A stretch of DNA of 64,000 nucleotides from NCBI RefSeq assembly GCF_001648775.1, contig NZ_LVEJ01000010.1:124001-188000 (forward strand), given 5' to 3'. The stretch is from Pseudomonas fluorescens (GTDB taxonomy: Bacteria > Pseudomonadota > Gammaproteobacteria > Pseudomonadales > Pseudomonadaceae). The position numbers and the translations under genes were made by a program. Positions 54,101 through 62,159 of the stretch are shown here, piece after piece; position 1 is the stretch's first letter, and every line of letters begins with the position of its first letter. The notes beneath the pieces are model-generated. The model did not search any database, was not told the origin of the DNA, and was given only the letters and a program-made list of their open reading frames with translations.

Positions 54101-54332
54101 GCATGTTCTCGACGCCGGTGATGGCCTGCTCCAGTGGAGCGGCCACGGTTTCACCGATGACTTTTGGGTTGGCGCCCGGGAAGTTGGCACGCACCACCAC
54201 GGTCGGCGGCACGACTTCCGGGTATTCGCTGATCGGTAGCTGGAACAGCGAGATCGCACCGGCGATCAGGATCAACAGCGAGAGCACCGCTGCGAAAATC
54301 GGCCGTGAAATGAAGAATTGGGAAAAATTCAT
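51141..54332 (-). CDS. mexF: RND multidrug efflux transporter MexF
   Basis: Encodes 1063 residues, HAE1-family RND transporter with 12 membrane spans and two large periplasmic loops. It opens MNFSQFFISRPIFAAVLSLL. The proton-relay Asp-Asp is in LVLAIGIVVDDAIVVVENVE. Blocks such as FPGANPKVIGETVAAPLEQA and VWLDPNKTASRNLTATDVV agree with P. aeruginosa MexF. MexEF-OprN exports chloramphenicol, fluoroquinolones, trimethoprim and quinolone precursors. It lies 15 bases after mexE and overlaps oprN. Confidence 0.97.
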   Translation of the reverse strand: MNFSQFFISRPIFAAVLSLLILIAGAISLFQLPISEYPEVVPPTVVVRANFPGANPKVIGETVAAPLEQAITGVENMLYMSSQSTADGKITLTITFALGTDLDNAQVQVQNRVTRTEPKLPEEVTRIGITVDKASPDLTMVVHLTSPDKRYDMLYLSNYAILNIKDELARLGGVGDVQLFGMGDYSLRVWLDPNKTASRNLTATDVVTAIREQNRQVAAGQLGAPPAPNAQSFQLSVNTQGRLVSEEEFENIIIRAGDNGEITRLKDIARVELGSSQYALRSLLNNQPAVAIPIFQRPGSNAIDISNEVRGKMEELKKGFPQGMDYSIVYDPTIFVRGSIEAVVHTLFEALILVVLVVILFLQTWRASIIPLVAVPVSLIGTFAVMHLFGFSLNALSLFGLVLAIGIVVDDAIVVVENVERNIELGLTPVEATKRAMREVTGPIIATALVLCAVFIPAAFISGLTGQFYKQFALTIAISTVISAFNSLTLSPALAAVLLKSHDAPKDRFSKVLDKIFGGWLFRPFNRFFDRASHGYVGTVGRVIRSSGIALLLYAGLMVLTFFGFSSTPTGFVPGQDKQYLVAFAQLPDASSLDRTEDVIKRMSDLALKQPGVESAVAFPGLSINGFTNSPNAGIVFVTLKPFDERKDPSMSAGAIAGALNGQYANIQEAYMAIFPPPPVQGLGTIGGFRLQIEDRGNLGYDELYKETMNIINKSHSVPELAGLFTSYTVNVPQVDAAIDREKAKTHGVAVSDIFDTLQIYLGSLYANDFNRFGRTYQVNVQAEQQFRLESDQIGQLKVRNNKGEMIPLATFIKVSDTSGPDRVMHYNGFITAEINGAAAPGYSSGQAEKAIEKLLKEELPNGMTYEWTDLTYQQILSGNTALFVFPLCVLLAFLVLAAQYESWSLPLAVILIVPMTLLSAITGVIISGGDNNIFTQIGLIVLVGLACKNAILIVEFAKDKQEEGLNPLAAVLEACRLRLRPILMTSFAFIMGVVPLVFSSGAGAEMRHAMGVAVFSGMLGVTFFGLLLTPVFYVLIRNFVERGEQRKAAKALNLQKPLEAQQ

Positions 54333-54347
54333 CGGAGTTGTCGTCCC

Positions 54348-55601
54348 TTAACCGCGTGGGGTCGTAGCAGCCAGCTTCACAACCGATCCCGACGCGCCTT
54401 TGGCAGGGGCGACTTTGGGCAGGTTGCTGGCTTCCAGCGCTTGACGTTGTTGAGCGAGTGCCGCGATCGTTTGTTCGCTGGCCATCGGGATCACTTCAGG
54501 GGTGACCGGTGAACCAGGACGCACCCGTTGCAGACCCTTGACGATGATCGTGTCGTCCTTGTTCAGGCCGGTACGGACGATGCGCAGGCCTTCGATTTTC
54601 GGACCCAGTTCGACGGCGCGGTATGCGGTTTTGTTGTCCGCATCCATGACCAGTACGAACTTCTTGCCGAGGTCGGTACCGACCGCTTCGTCGTTGATCA
54701 GCATGGCGTTGTAGGTGCCGCTGCCGACCAGTTTCAGGCGTGCGTACAGGCCCGGGGTGTAGGTGCCGTCGCTGTTGTCGAACACCGCGCGACCACGGAT
54801 GGTGCCGGTTTTCGGGTTGACCTGGTTGTCGACAAAATTCATCTGACCGAGGTGTGGGTTGCCGTCTTCGTTGGACAGGCCCATGTACACCGGAGTGGTC
54901 GCACCGCGCTGACCGTTGCGGGCGAGCTGGGTGTATTTGAGGAAGACACGCTCGTCGGCATCGAAGTAGGCGTAAACCTTGTCGGTGGAGACGACGCTGG
55001 TCAGCGGGGTGGTGTCGGCGGTCACCAGGTTACCGGCGGTGATTTCGGCACGGCTGACGCGGCCACTGATCGGTGCGGTTACGCGGGTGAAACTGAGGTT
55101 CAGTTTGGCCAGGTCCAGTTGCGCTTGCAGGGCGCCGACGGCGGCGCGGGCTTCTTGTGCAGCGCTGGTGCGCGAATCGGCCAGTTCGGCAGAAATCGCG
55201 TTGCTGGCGCGCAGACGTTCGCCACGGCCGGCTTCGTTTTCACTGCGGGTGGCGTTGGCGCGGGATTGGGCAACGAGTGCTTCGAGGCGGCGCACCTCAG
55301 CCTGGAACGGACGCGGGTCGATCTGGAACAGCAGGTCGCCTTTCTTGACCAGGGCGCCTTCGGTGAAAGCCACCTCGTCGATCTGGCCGGAAACCCGTGG
55401 ACGGATTTCAACGGTTTCCGGGGCTTCGAGGCGCCCGGTAAATTCGTCCCACTCGTTGACCGGTTGTTCGATCACCTTGGCCACGCTGACTTTGGTAGCA
55501 GGCGCGGTGGCGGCAGTCTCCGGAGTCTTGCCGCAGGCGCTCATCACCAGTACGGCCAACATGGCCAACGGGAAGCGCAAATGTTTGAGTGACTGTTCCA
55601 T
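54348..55601 (-). CDS. mexE: RND periplasmic adaptor MexE
   Basis: Encodes 417 residues from ATG 55601, the first Met giving a lipoprotein signal (LAMLAVLVMSACGKTPET, Cys at about 24). Periplasmic adaptor features: EFTGRLEAPETVEIRPRVSGQIDEVAF near 60-86, FQIDPRPFQAEVRRLEALVAQ near 100-120, and a hairpin that starts NATRSENEAGRGERL. It connects MexF with OprN. Upstream is a candidate MexT box (55677-55700). In P. aeruginosa, mexE directly follows mexT; here four genes lie between. Confidence 0.95.
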   Translation of the reverse strand: MEQSLKHLRFPLAMLAVLVMSACGKTPETAATAPATKVSVAKVIEQPVNEWDEFTGRLEAPETVEIRPRVSGQIDEVAFTEGALVKKGDLLFQIDPRPFQAEVRRLEALVAQSRANATRSENEAGRGERLRASNAISAELADSRTSAAQEARAAVGALQAQLDLAKLNLSFTRVTAPISGRVSRAEITAGNLVTADTTPLTSVVSTDKVYAYFDADERVFLKYTQLARNGQRGATTPVYMGLSNEDGNPHLGQMNFVDNQVNPKTGTIRGRAVFDNSDGTYTPGLYARLKLVGSGTYNAMLINDEAVGTDLGKKFVLVMDADNKTAYRAVELGPKIEGLRIVRTGLNKDDTIIVKGLQRVRPGSPVTPEVIPMASEQTIAALAQQRQALEASNLPKVAPAKGASGSVVKLAATTPRG

Positions 55602-55676
55602 GGATGCATCCGCCAATGTATTGAAGATGGGCGGATGATGCTCGGCGGGGTGTGATGGCACGAATCGAATGAAGCA

Positions 55677-55700
55677 AAGGTAACTATCATCCGGAATGAT
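55677..55700 (-). promoter_or_regulatory. Candidate MexT-binding site upstream of mexE
   Basis: On the minus strand: ATCA-N5-GATGAT-N4-ACCTT. The P. aeruginosa MexT consensus as I recall it is ATCA-N5-GTCGAT-N4-ACYAT. Spacing is exact and 12 of 15 fixed positions match. It ends 76 bases before the mexE start, a reasonable place for activation. Confidence 0.5.
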
Positions 55701-55839
55701 ATAAGACCCGAATGAGCCCTCTAGCATGCACCTTTCGTTAGGTGGCTATCAATCTTTCTGAAGGCAATTCTGTGTTGCCCGGTGTGCAAAAGTCAGGAGT
55801 GAGGCTGCGCGGCGGGGATTATCTGGCGATTAAAAAGTT

Positions 55840-55862
55840 GAACCCGCCGAAGCGGCGGGTTC
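55840..55862 (-). terminator. Rho-independent terminator of the M20 dipeptidase gene
   Basis: GAACCCGCC (55840-55848) and GGCGGGTTC (55854-55862), a nine-bp stem with a five-base loop. On the minus strand it is followed by AACTTTTTAATC. It lies ten bases after the dipeptidase stop. Confidence 0.9.
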
Positions 55863-55872
55863 AGGAGAGCAA

Positions 55873-57612
55873 TCAGAGTTTCGGCAACTGGCCGATCCGA
55901 CCGATCATTTCCGTGACGATCTGCAGATCCAGCTGGAACTGCTCCACGGTCTTGAATTCACCATCGGTGTGCCCGGTGTATTTCACGTTCGGCATGGCCA
56001 GACCGAACTGCACACCGTTCGGCAATTCATGCACCGAGGTGGCGCCTGCGGAGGTGCCGAACTCGTGTTTCATGCCGAGGTTTTCAGTCGATACTGCCAA
56101 CAGCGCCTTGACCCATTCGCCCTCAGGATTGCGGTACATCGGCTCCGCGATCGAATAGTCGAAGGTTACGGCTACGTGGCTTTTCTTGTCCCATGCCGCC
56201 AGTTTCTCAGCGATCTCAGCCTTGAGCTTCTCCGGCGACTTGCCCTTCGGTACACGCAGGTTGACCGCCAGTTTGAAGGCTTTGTCATCCTTGCCGACGT
56301 AGGTCAGCGAGGTTGTCAGCGGGCCCATGAAGGAATCGGAGAAACCGACACCCAGCTTGTTGCCCAGATAATCCAGGCCCCAGTTGTCAGCGGCATAACG
56401 CGCCGCATCGGTGATGTGGTTGTGTTTGAACGCGACCTTGCCATCAAGGCTATTAATAAAGACCAGCATGCGCGCGACCGGGTTAACCCCGGACTCGGGT
56501 TCGGAGGAGTGCGCGGATACGCCAGTCACCGTCAGTTTGACGTCTTTGCCATCGACCTTGGCGCTGACCTGGAAATCGCCGCCATTGCGCTTGGCAAACT
56601 CGTCACCGGCCTTCTGCAGGCTGGCAGCCAGTTCCGCAGGTTTGTCGGTGGTCAGGGTGGCGACCGACACCGAAGGAATCTGATTGGTCGCCAGACCGCC
56701 GGTCATCGAGATGATTTCCGCACCTTTGCCTTCGCCTTTGCGCTGGGCAAAGTTGGCCATGACAGTGCCATAACCCTTCTCGGCAATCACCACCGGGTAA
56801 CCGCCATCGAGCGCGAGGTTGTAGTTCGGCGTCGGATTGTGTTCGAAGTAGTACGGAATCGCATCGCCCGTGGTTTCTTCGGTGGTGTCGACCAACAGCT
56901 TGAAGTTGCGCACCAACGGCAGCTTTTCTTCTTTGATAACTTTCATCGCATACAAGGTCACCACGATACCGTTCTTGTCATCCTCGGTGCCGCGACCATA
57001 CATGCGGTCGCCGATCAGGGTGATCTTGAACGGGTCGAGGCGGGTACCATCCTTGAGCACCCAGTTTTCCGGCGTTACCGGCACCACGTCGGCATGCGCG
57101 TGAATACCCACCACTTCATCGCCGCTGCCATCGAGGGAAATCTCGTAGACGCGGTTGTCGATGTTGCGGAATTTCAGATTGAACGACTCGGCCAGGCTCT
57201 TGATCTTCGCGGCGATCTTGATGAATTCCGGGTTGTCGTGCTGTTCGACGCCGTCTTTGCGAAAGGTCGGGATCTCGACCAGTTCGCGCAGGGTTTCGGT
57301 GGCGGCAGCGCTGTATTTCGCTCGCGTGTAGATGCCCAGCAGACGATAGATTTCGTTCTGCTGCTCAGCCGTCAGGGTCTTGTTATCCAGGTACGCGCCA
57401 ATAGCCGGGCCGATGTCGGCGGTCTTGGCCAGATCACTCTTGCCCAGGCTACCGAGGAACTGACGGAAGTCGGTGGCTTTGTCAGCGCTGAAGGACTTGA
57501 GGATTTCAGCACTCTGTTGCGGGGTGATATTGGCTTGCGCGGGCGCGGTGAATACGGCAAGGCCGCCCAGTATCAAGGTGGTGGCAGCCAGTTTTTTGAA
57601 AGGGACATTCAT
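55873..57612 (-). CDS. Exported M20-family dipeptidase
   Basis: Encodes 579 residues from ATG 57612, giving the signal peptide MNVPFKKLAATTLILGGLAV...AQA; ATG 57624 is possible but sits right on the AAAGGA. M20 metallopeptidase features: VGIHAHADVVPVTPENW with the first metal His and catalytic Asp, RMYGRGTEDDKNGIVVTLYAM with the bridging Asp, and VDTTEETTGD with the general-base and metal Glu residues. These are near residues 170-250. The lid domain follows (VSAHSSEPESG). It should cleave dipeptides, perhaps of D-amino or gamma-linked type, in the periplasm. It lies between mexE and a T6SS cargo module but has its own terminator, so it is likely an independent unit. Confidence 0.88.
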   Translation of the reverse strand: MNVPFKKLAATTLILGGLAVFTAPAQANITPQQSAEILKSFSADKATDFRQFLGSLGKSDLAKTADIGPAIGAYLDNKTLTAEQQNEIYRLLGIYTRAKYSAAATETLRELVEIPTFRKDGVEQHDNPEFIKIAAKIKSLAESFNLKFRNIDNRVYEISLDGSGDEVVGIHAHADVVPVTPENWVLKDGTRLDPFKITLIGDRMYGRGTEDDKNGIVVTLYAMKVIKEEKLPLVRNFKLLVDTTEETTGDAIPYYFEHNPTPNYNLALDGGYPVVIAEKGYGTVMANFAQRKGEGKGAEIISMTGGLATNQIPSVSVATLTTDKPAELAASLQKAGDEFAKRNGGDFQVSAKVDGKDVKLTVTGVSAHSSEPESGVNPVARMLVFINSLDGKVAFKHNHITDAARYAADNWGLDYLGNKLGVGFSDSFMGPLTTSLTYVGKDDKAFKLAVNLRVPKGKSPEKLKAEIAEKLAAWDKKSHVAVTFDYSIAEPMYRNPEGEWVKALLAVSTENLGMKHEFGTSAGATSVHELPNGVQFGLAMPNVKYTGHTDGEFKTVEQFQLDLQIVTEMIGRIGQLPKL

Positions 57613-57760
57613 TACGAAGGGCATTCCTTTGCAGGGCAGTGAGTTAGGCGTGTCTCAACGTTGAGACACATACACTTACAAACTAACACCGTGCCAGAGC
57701 CTTGCGGGAGTCCTGAAACGGGATGTGTCGCACAGAAATGCAAAAGAGGCGCACAAATGA

Positions 57761-57790
57761 AAAGCCCGGGGAGGGGGCCCGGGCTTTTTT
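57761..57790. terminator. Bidirectional terminator after the PAAR-lipase-immunity operon
   Basis: AAAGCCCGGG (57761-57770) pairs with CCCGGGCTTT (57778-57787) around a G-rich seven-base loop, with TTTTTT on the plus side and AAAA on the other. It lies 66 bases after the immunity gene stop and about 150 before the dipeptidase start. Confidence 0.88.
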
Positions 57791-57855
57791 ATGGGTGCAA
57801 TCAACTGACGACCAGAGCTTCGCCAATTCCCTGCGCAAGGCTCAGCAAAGGGCGG

Positions 57856-58371
57856 TTATCTGAAGATCTGTTCAATCATGATCCTGGCCGGGATGAATAA
57901 CGTGTTCGTGTAATAGGCCTCATACCCATAGGCAGTAATGCGCACTTTGCAAGGAATCGAGGCTTGCGACGCCAGTAATGGTTTGATGGCGTCGTAGTCA
58001 TTCAAGTCGCGTTGCGTTCCATCCGGATTGGTGTAGTAAAAGATCAGATCGGAAGAGAATCGGTAGTTGGGCTGGGCCTGACTGCTCGCGGTAACCCGTC
58101 CTTCGGCTTTTACAGCGATTGGATGCTCCGATGAGAACTCCATGTCTCGATTGAGAGAGCAGATCAGAGTAGGGCTGAGTTGATTGGAACTTTCGTAATC
58201 ATTGAAAGCGTTCTGCAAATCCACAGTGGAGTTGAAGTGTGCCGTGAACAGATTGGCGGGGCCGAGCTCAAACGACGATAACGTGAGGTCGGCGGGTGGA
58301 ATACTGGCCGTTTTTACGCAGCCAGTGCAGAGAAGAACGCCCAGGTAAATGACCGCGCGGAAGCTGTTCAT
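57856..58371 (-). CDS. Probable immunity lipoprotein for the T6SS lipase
   Basis: Encodes 171 residues with a lipobox (VLLCTGCVKTAS, Cys near 18) and no recognised family. The mature part has a beta-rich look, ending YEAYYTNTLFIPARIMIEQIFR, and contains two further Cys (LICSLNR and IPCKVRI) that may form a disulfide. It overlaps the lipase gene by four bases (ATGA), which is the usual coupling of effector and immunity gene. A lipoprotein in the periplasm fits protection from a lipase that attacks membranes from the periplasmic side. This is an inference from position and size; the sequence alone does not prove it. Confidence 0.65.
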   Translation of the reverse strand: MNSFRAVIYLGVLLCTGCVKTASIPPADLTLSSFELGPANLFTAHFNSTVDLQNAFNDYESSNQLSPTLICSLNRDMEFSSEHPIAVKAEGRVTASSQAQPNYRFSSDLIFYYTNPDGTQRDLNDYDAIKPLLASQASIPCKVRITAYGYEAYYTNTLFIPARIMIEQIFR

Positions 58372-59102
58372 TGGCCAAAGATACCGTTGATTGAATCAAA
58401 AATCAGATCGCAAGCGGACTTCGTTCCTTGCACAGGTTCGAAAAACATCCAGTCAGCAGAAGCATGGTGCTTATCAATGGTTTTATTGATGGTCGGACCT
58501 GCTTCGATAATCCAGCGCTCGCCGAAGTCAGCGACACCGTCAGATTGGTCGGGTGTACTGGCGTTGGCGCGGATGTTGATCCATGTTTCAGCGACAGGCG
58601 TTGGTTCAGAGAAATAAATGTCGGAACCCAGCCATACGAGGAACCCTTCACCCACGGGATCGAGTGTCACCAGATATTTGATGGTGTAACCGGCTTCGGA
58701 CAGGATCTGTGACAGATGCGCACCGTTCCAACCGCCGAGGCTGTGGCCGACGATGTAAACCGGGCAGGATTTGTTGGGAATGTTGTCGATGAAGTGGGTC
58801 TGGATATCGCCGGAACCCCTTGCATCCTTATAGCTTTTAGGGAGGCCCGTGTATTTCGCCTTCAGTTTAGCGTTGCCGGCTATTTTGGCGTCGAGCAGTT
58901 TTTGGGCGTCATCGATATTGTGGAACGCGCCCTGGAAATAGTATTTCTCCTGATCGGCAGCCCCACCGATGAAAAAAACGATCGCCTTCTTTACTGCAAC
59001 GGGAGCCGTCTTTACCGACTGATCCTTCACCAGTGTTAACGTCGGCGTGACTGCCAGACTCGCGGTATTGCCATTGGGAAGCTGGATTTGCTCTGCCGGC
59101 AT
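58368..59102 (-). CDS. T6SS lipase effector (alpha/beta hydrolase, Tle-type)
   Basis: Encodes 244 residues, no signal peptide. An alpha/beta-hydrolase triad can be read: Ser121 in VYIVGHSLGGWNGAH (GxSxG), Asp148 in YLVTLDPVGEG, and His212 or His213 in TIDKHHASADWMFF. The first strand is AVKKAIVFFIGGAADQEKYY. It has no Tle subfamily marker that I recognise, but the gene sits between a PAAR gene and a lipoprotein gene, the pattern of T6SS lipase modules. It would hydrolyse phospholipids of the target cell from the periplasm. It starts four bases after the PAAR gene. Confidence 0.75.
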   Translation of the reverse strand: MPAEQIQLPNGNTASLAVTPTLTLVKDQSVKTAPVAVKKAIVFFIGGAADQEKYYFQGAFHNIDDAQKLLDAKIAGNAKLKAKYTGLPKSYKDARGSGDIQTHFIDNIPNKSCPVYIVGHSLGGWNGAHLSQILSEAGYTIKYLVTLDPVGEGFLVWLGSDIYFSEPTPVAETWINIRANASTPDQSDGVADFGERWIIEAGPTINKTIDKHHASADWMFFEPVQGTKSACDLIFDSINGIFGQ

Positions 59103-59106
59103 GTTT

Positions 59107-59604
59107 TCAATCTTCCAGGAAGAGTTTGAAGGTTTCTGCCACGTGTGAACTCACGACGTGGGTGAAGCCCAACGAATCGCTGGTTCCGTACTCGAAGCTG
59201 CCGTTAGCGCGTTGAATGGCGTAGCCATGATTAGGCATCGGTTCACCGGTGCTTTCGTCAATCAGTTTGATCCTGTCGCTAAAGTGCACCGGCATCGGTA
59301 GCAGACCGCTGAAAGGTGCCGAAACGAATGTGTCACCGATGATGACTGTTCCGGAGCCGCCCACCACGACGTTGCCGTGTCCGCCTGTGCTGTCTATGGT
59401 CGCAGCGTTCAAGCCATTGATGAAAACTGTCGAACTGACGCCGCCGGTGATTGGACTGCCACAAGCGGATTTGTCGGTCATCCGGGCGGCAGCAAGCCCG
59501 TCAAAGTTCACATTGGGCGAGCCACTGGCAATGGGATTCGTGCCATGTCCCGGAAGAGGGCAGCTAGTGGGGTCCGTGAGGCGTGCAGCAGATTTTCCGC
59601 TCAT
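59107..59604 (-). CDS. PAAR-domain T6SS spike tip with C-terminal extension
   Basis: Encodes 165 residues. The PAAR repeats are about 1-95: MSGKSAARLTDPTSCPLPGHG, then VNFDGLAAARMTDKSACG, VFINGLNAATIDSTGGHG and SGTVIIGDTFV, a full set of beta-turns with Zn-site His/Cys candidates. After about 105 a short beta-sandwich-like extension follows (KLIDESTGEPMPNHGYAIQRANG...VAETFKLFLED), of the transthyretin-like type often fused to PAAR and used to hold cargo. It sits on a VgrG trimer and carries the lipase encoded next. It is a cargo gene only; there are no T6SS structural genes here. Confidence 0.93.
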   Translation of the reverse strand: MSGKSAARLTDPTSCPLPGHGTNPIASGSPNVNFDGLAAARMTDKSACGSPITGGVSSTVFINGLNAATIDSTGGHGNVVVGGSGTVIIGDTFVSAPFSGLLPMPVHFSDRIKLIDESTGEPMPNHGYAIQRANGSFEYGTSDSLGFTHVVSSHVAETFKLFLED

Positions 59605-59941
59605 GCGAAGTTCCGTTTCAAGAGGTCAGATCGGGCAGCTGTGATGGATAGCCGTAGCGTAGAGCGCCAAGGCTGTCCGTTGGATCGGCAGCCTTAAGCG
59701 GTCGTAGAATCGGGAATGGCGAAGGTGTGGTGGCAGTTCTGCGAGACATTGACCCCATGTGCATCCGGACGGATACGAGTGTTCGCCTTCAGTCACACCG
59801 GTGGTGTTTGAAGAGGCGAGGGGTACAAGCGCTTGCATACGTGAAGTACGCATCAAATTTTACCGTCCCTGGAAATTTCGTTGCGAAGAATGCCGCAAGC
59901 TACGCTTGCGTTCAATAATATTCAGAACTGCCAGCGCTGAT
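59605..59941. other. Intergenic region upstream of the PAAR module
   Basis: These 337 bases lie between the mexT stop and the PAAR start. They should contain the promoter for the PAAR operon. No convincing gene, terminator or sigma-54 box was seen; a minus-strand frame of 76 codons (59626-59856) has no family features and no good ribosome site. Confidence 0.5.
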
Positions 59942-60856
59942 TCAGAGACTATCCGGATCCCCAAAAAACATCTGAATCCGCGACCGTAACCACCGCTCAC
60001 CCGGGTCATTATCCTGCGACCCCCGCCAAGCCATATGCAGCTCAAACGTACGCGTCGGCAACGGCGGATCCTCCGCACGAACCCCACCAGCCGCTGTCAA
60101 CGCATCCGCCGTGTAATCCGGCACGGTCGCCACAATGTCAGTACCCGCCAACAACGTACTCAAACCATTGAACTGCGGCACAGCCAATACCACATGCCGC
60201 TTGCGCCCCAGTTTCTCCAGCTCTTCATCAATAAAGCCACTGAGGTCGCCGGCAAACGACACCAGCGCATGCGGGCGCGCGCAGTAGTCGTCCAGGCTCA
60301 AAGGCCCCGGCACGGTATCGGCGCGCAGCAGTTTTGGCGCGCTGCGGCGCAGGACCTTGCGCTTGGCGTTGGCCGGCAGGTCGGTGGTGTAGCTGACGCC
60401 AATGGATATCTCACCGGAGGCCAACAGGCCCGGCATCAATATGTAGTTGACGCGACGGATCACCAGCACGATGCCCGGCGATTCGGCGCGCAGGCGTTTG
60501 AGCAGCATCGGCAGCAGGGCGAATTCGACGTCGTCGGACAAACCGATCCGAAAGACCGAAGTGCTGGTTGCCGGGTCGAATTCGGCTGCACGGCTGACCG
60601 CCGTCGAAATCGAATCGAGGGCGGGCGAGAGCAGGGCGAAGATTTCCACCGCGCGGGCGGACGGTTCCATGCTGCGCCCGGTGCGTACGAATAAGGGGTC
60701 ATCGAACAGGCTGCGCAGGCGCGAGAGCGCCGCACTGATCGCCGGTTGGCCGAGGAACAGCTTTTCTGCCGCCCGGGTCACACTGCGTTCGTGCATCAAT
60801 GTTTCGAATACGATCAACAGGTTCAGGTCGACACGACGCAGGTCATTACGATTCAT
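59942..60856 (-). CDS. mexT: LysR-type activator MexT
   Basis: Encodes 304 residues from ATG 60856 (MNRNDLRRVDLNLLIVFETL, a nearly exact match to P. aeruginosa MexT). The winged helix is at about 8-66 (RSVTRAAEKLFLGQPAISAALSRLRSLF). The effector domain matches in IGLSDDVEFALLPMLLKRL, HALVSFAGDLSGFIDEELEKLGRK and LAVPQFNGLSTLLAGTDI. A longer upstream frame is not supported. MexT activates mexEF-oprN and mexS. It is separated from mexE by the PAAR-lipase-immunity module and the dipeptidase gene, unlike PAO1. Confidence 0.96.
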   Translation of the reverse strand: MNRNDLRRVDLNLLIVFETLMHERSVTRAAEKLFLGQPAISAALSRLRSLFDDPLFVRTGRSMEPSARAVEIFALLSPALDSISTAVSRAAEFDPATSTSVFRIGLSDDVEFALLPMLLKRLRAESPGIVLVIRRVNYILMPGLLASGEISIGVSYTTDLPANAKRKVLRRSAPKLLRADTVPGPLSLDDYCARPHALVSFAGDLSGFIDEELEKLGRKRHVVLAVPQFNGLSTLLAGTDIVATVPDYTADALTAAGGVRAEDPPLPTRTFELHMAWRGSQDNDPGERWLRSRIQMFFGDPDSL

Positions 60857-61125
60857 CTGGAGTCCTGGCAGAGTCATCAAGCTTGACGAGAGCGGCCATA
60901 TGAGAACAATGGCCGGCATGAATCTTACGGGGAAAGGCTGGTACTCTGCACCGGAAAATTCAGCTTTACTGAGACGGTGGCAGCAGTTTTTCATGGATTT
61001 TGCCAATGCCGCCCCTGCTGCGGAATCAATGACAGGCATGTCGACTATTAATAGCCACTGATAGTCTTGGGTCGAAAGCCCAGATAGAGTTCATGGCATT
61101 AGAGGTTACTTTGACGAGGTTTGCG
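60857..61125. promoter_or_regulatory. Divergent mexT-mexS promoter region
   Basis: In P. aeruginosa MexT binds the mexT-mexS intergenic region. Here no full ATCA-N5-GTCGAT-N4-ACYAT site was found, but a GTCGAC core lies at 61040-61045, followed by TATT and AATAG, about 80 bases before mexS. It is a weak candidate. GAGG about eight bases before ATG 61126 serves mexS. Confidence 0.35.
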
Positions 61126-62148
61126 ATGTCCCGCACGATCCGTTTTCACAAGTTTGGTCCGGCCGAGGTGCTCAAATGCGAAGAGCATGCGGCCGCTCAG
61201 CCAGGTCCTGGCGAAGTGCAGGTGCGTGTCGAGGCGATCGGCATCAGCTGGTATGACACCCTCTGGCGTCAGAATCTGGCCTCGTCTCAGGCGCGACTGC
61301 CTGCCGGTCTTGGTCACGAGATGGCCGGTGTAATCACAGCTGTCGGCGACGGTGTCGATGATCTGGCAGTGGGTGACAAGGTCGCCAGCTTTCCGGCCGA
61401 GAGTGCGAACGACTACCCGGTCTACGGCGAGTCGATCGTGCTGCCGCGTACCGCGCTGACCCGTTATCCGGATGTGCTCAGCCCGATTGAAGCCAGTGTG
61501 CATTACACACCGCTGTTGATCGCCTACTTTGCCTACGCCGATCTGGCGCGGGTCAAACCGGGCCAGTTCGCTCTGGTGACTGATGCCAGTCACTGCGCCG
61601 GCCCTTCGTTTGTCCAGTTGGGCAAGGCCATGGGTGTACGGGTGATTGCCGCCACCAAAGAGGCGGAGGAACGCGAGTACCTGCTGTCCCTTGGCGCAGA
61701 AAAGGTGATTGTCACCGAAGAGGAAGATCTGTTGATGCGAATCAACAAGATCACCGACAACCGCGGTGTCGACGTAGTTTTCGACGGCCTCGGCGGCCCA
61801 CAGATGTCACTGTTGGGTGATGTGCTGGCGCCGCGTGGCAGCCTGGTGTTGTACGGCCTGCAGGGTGGCAACCAGACTCCGTTTCCGGCCTGCGCAGCGT
61901 TCCAGAAGAATATCCAGTTCTTCGTGCACTGCATCGGCAACTTCACCGGCAAGCCGGAACTGGGCATCACGCAGGATCACGTCGCTCTGCAACGTGCTCT
62001 GCGAGACATCAACCAGTTGACCGCTGATCGCGTGTTGGTGCCGCTGAAAACACGTGTATTCCCGTTCAACGAGTTCGTCGAGGCTCACCGCTACATGGAC
62101 GAATGCCCATGCCGCGAGCGTGTCGCGCTGCAAGTCGAACCTGCGTAA
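61126..62148 (+). CDS. mexS: Quinone oxidoreductase-like MexS
   Basis: Encodes 340 residues from ATG 61126 (MSRTIRFHKFGPAEVLKCEE), after GAGG. Zinc-independent MDR/quinone-reductase family: the substrate half holds GLGHEMAGVITAVGDGVDDLAVGDKVASF, and the NADPH-binding half has LVTDASHCAGPSFVQLGKAMGVRVIAATKEAEE near 170-200. Blocks correspond to P. aeruginosa MexS. Loss of MexS activity raises mexEF-oprN expression through MexT. It is divergent from mexT and ends at a hairpin terminator. Confidence 0.95.
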   Translation: MSRTIRFHKFGPAEVLKCEEHAAAQPGPGEVQVRVEAIGISWYDTLWRQNLASSQARLPAGLGHEMAGVITAVGDGVDDLAVGDKVASFPAESANDYPVYGESIVLPRTALTRYPDVLSPIEASVHYTPLLIAYFAYADLARVKPGQFALVTDASHCAGPSFVQLGKAMGVRVIAATKEAEEREYLLSLGAEKVIVTEEEDLLMRINKITDNRGVDVVFDGLGGPQMSLLGDVLAPRGSLVLYGLQGGNQTPFPACAAFQKNIQFFVHCIGNFTGKPELGITQDHVALQRALRDINQLTADRVLVPLKTRVFPFNEFVEAHRYMDECPCRERVALQVEPA

Positions 62149-62159
62149 GTCTGCTCGTC

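Noticed and set aside
59626..59856. Minus-strand frame of 76 codons upstream of the PAAR gene
   Set aside because: No ribosome site or family features; it lies in the promoter region.
60857..61039. Longer MexT with about 60 extra N-terminal residues
   Set aside because: The extra part has no helix-turn-helix similarity and covers the mexT-mexS promoter; MNRNDLRR is the family start.
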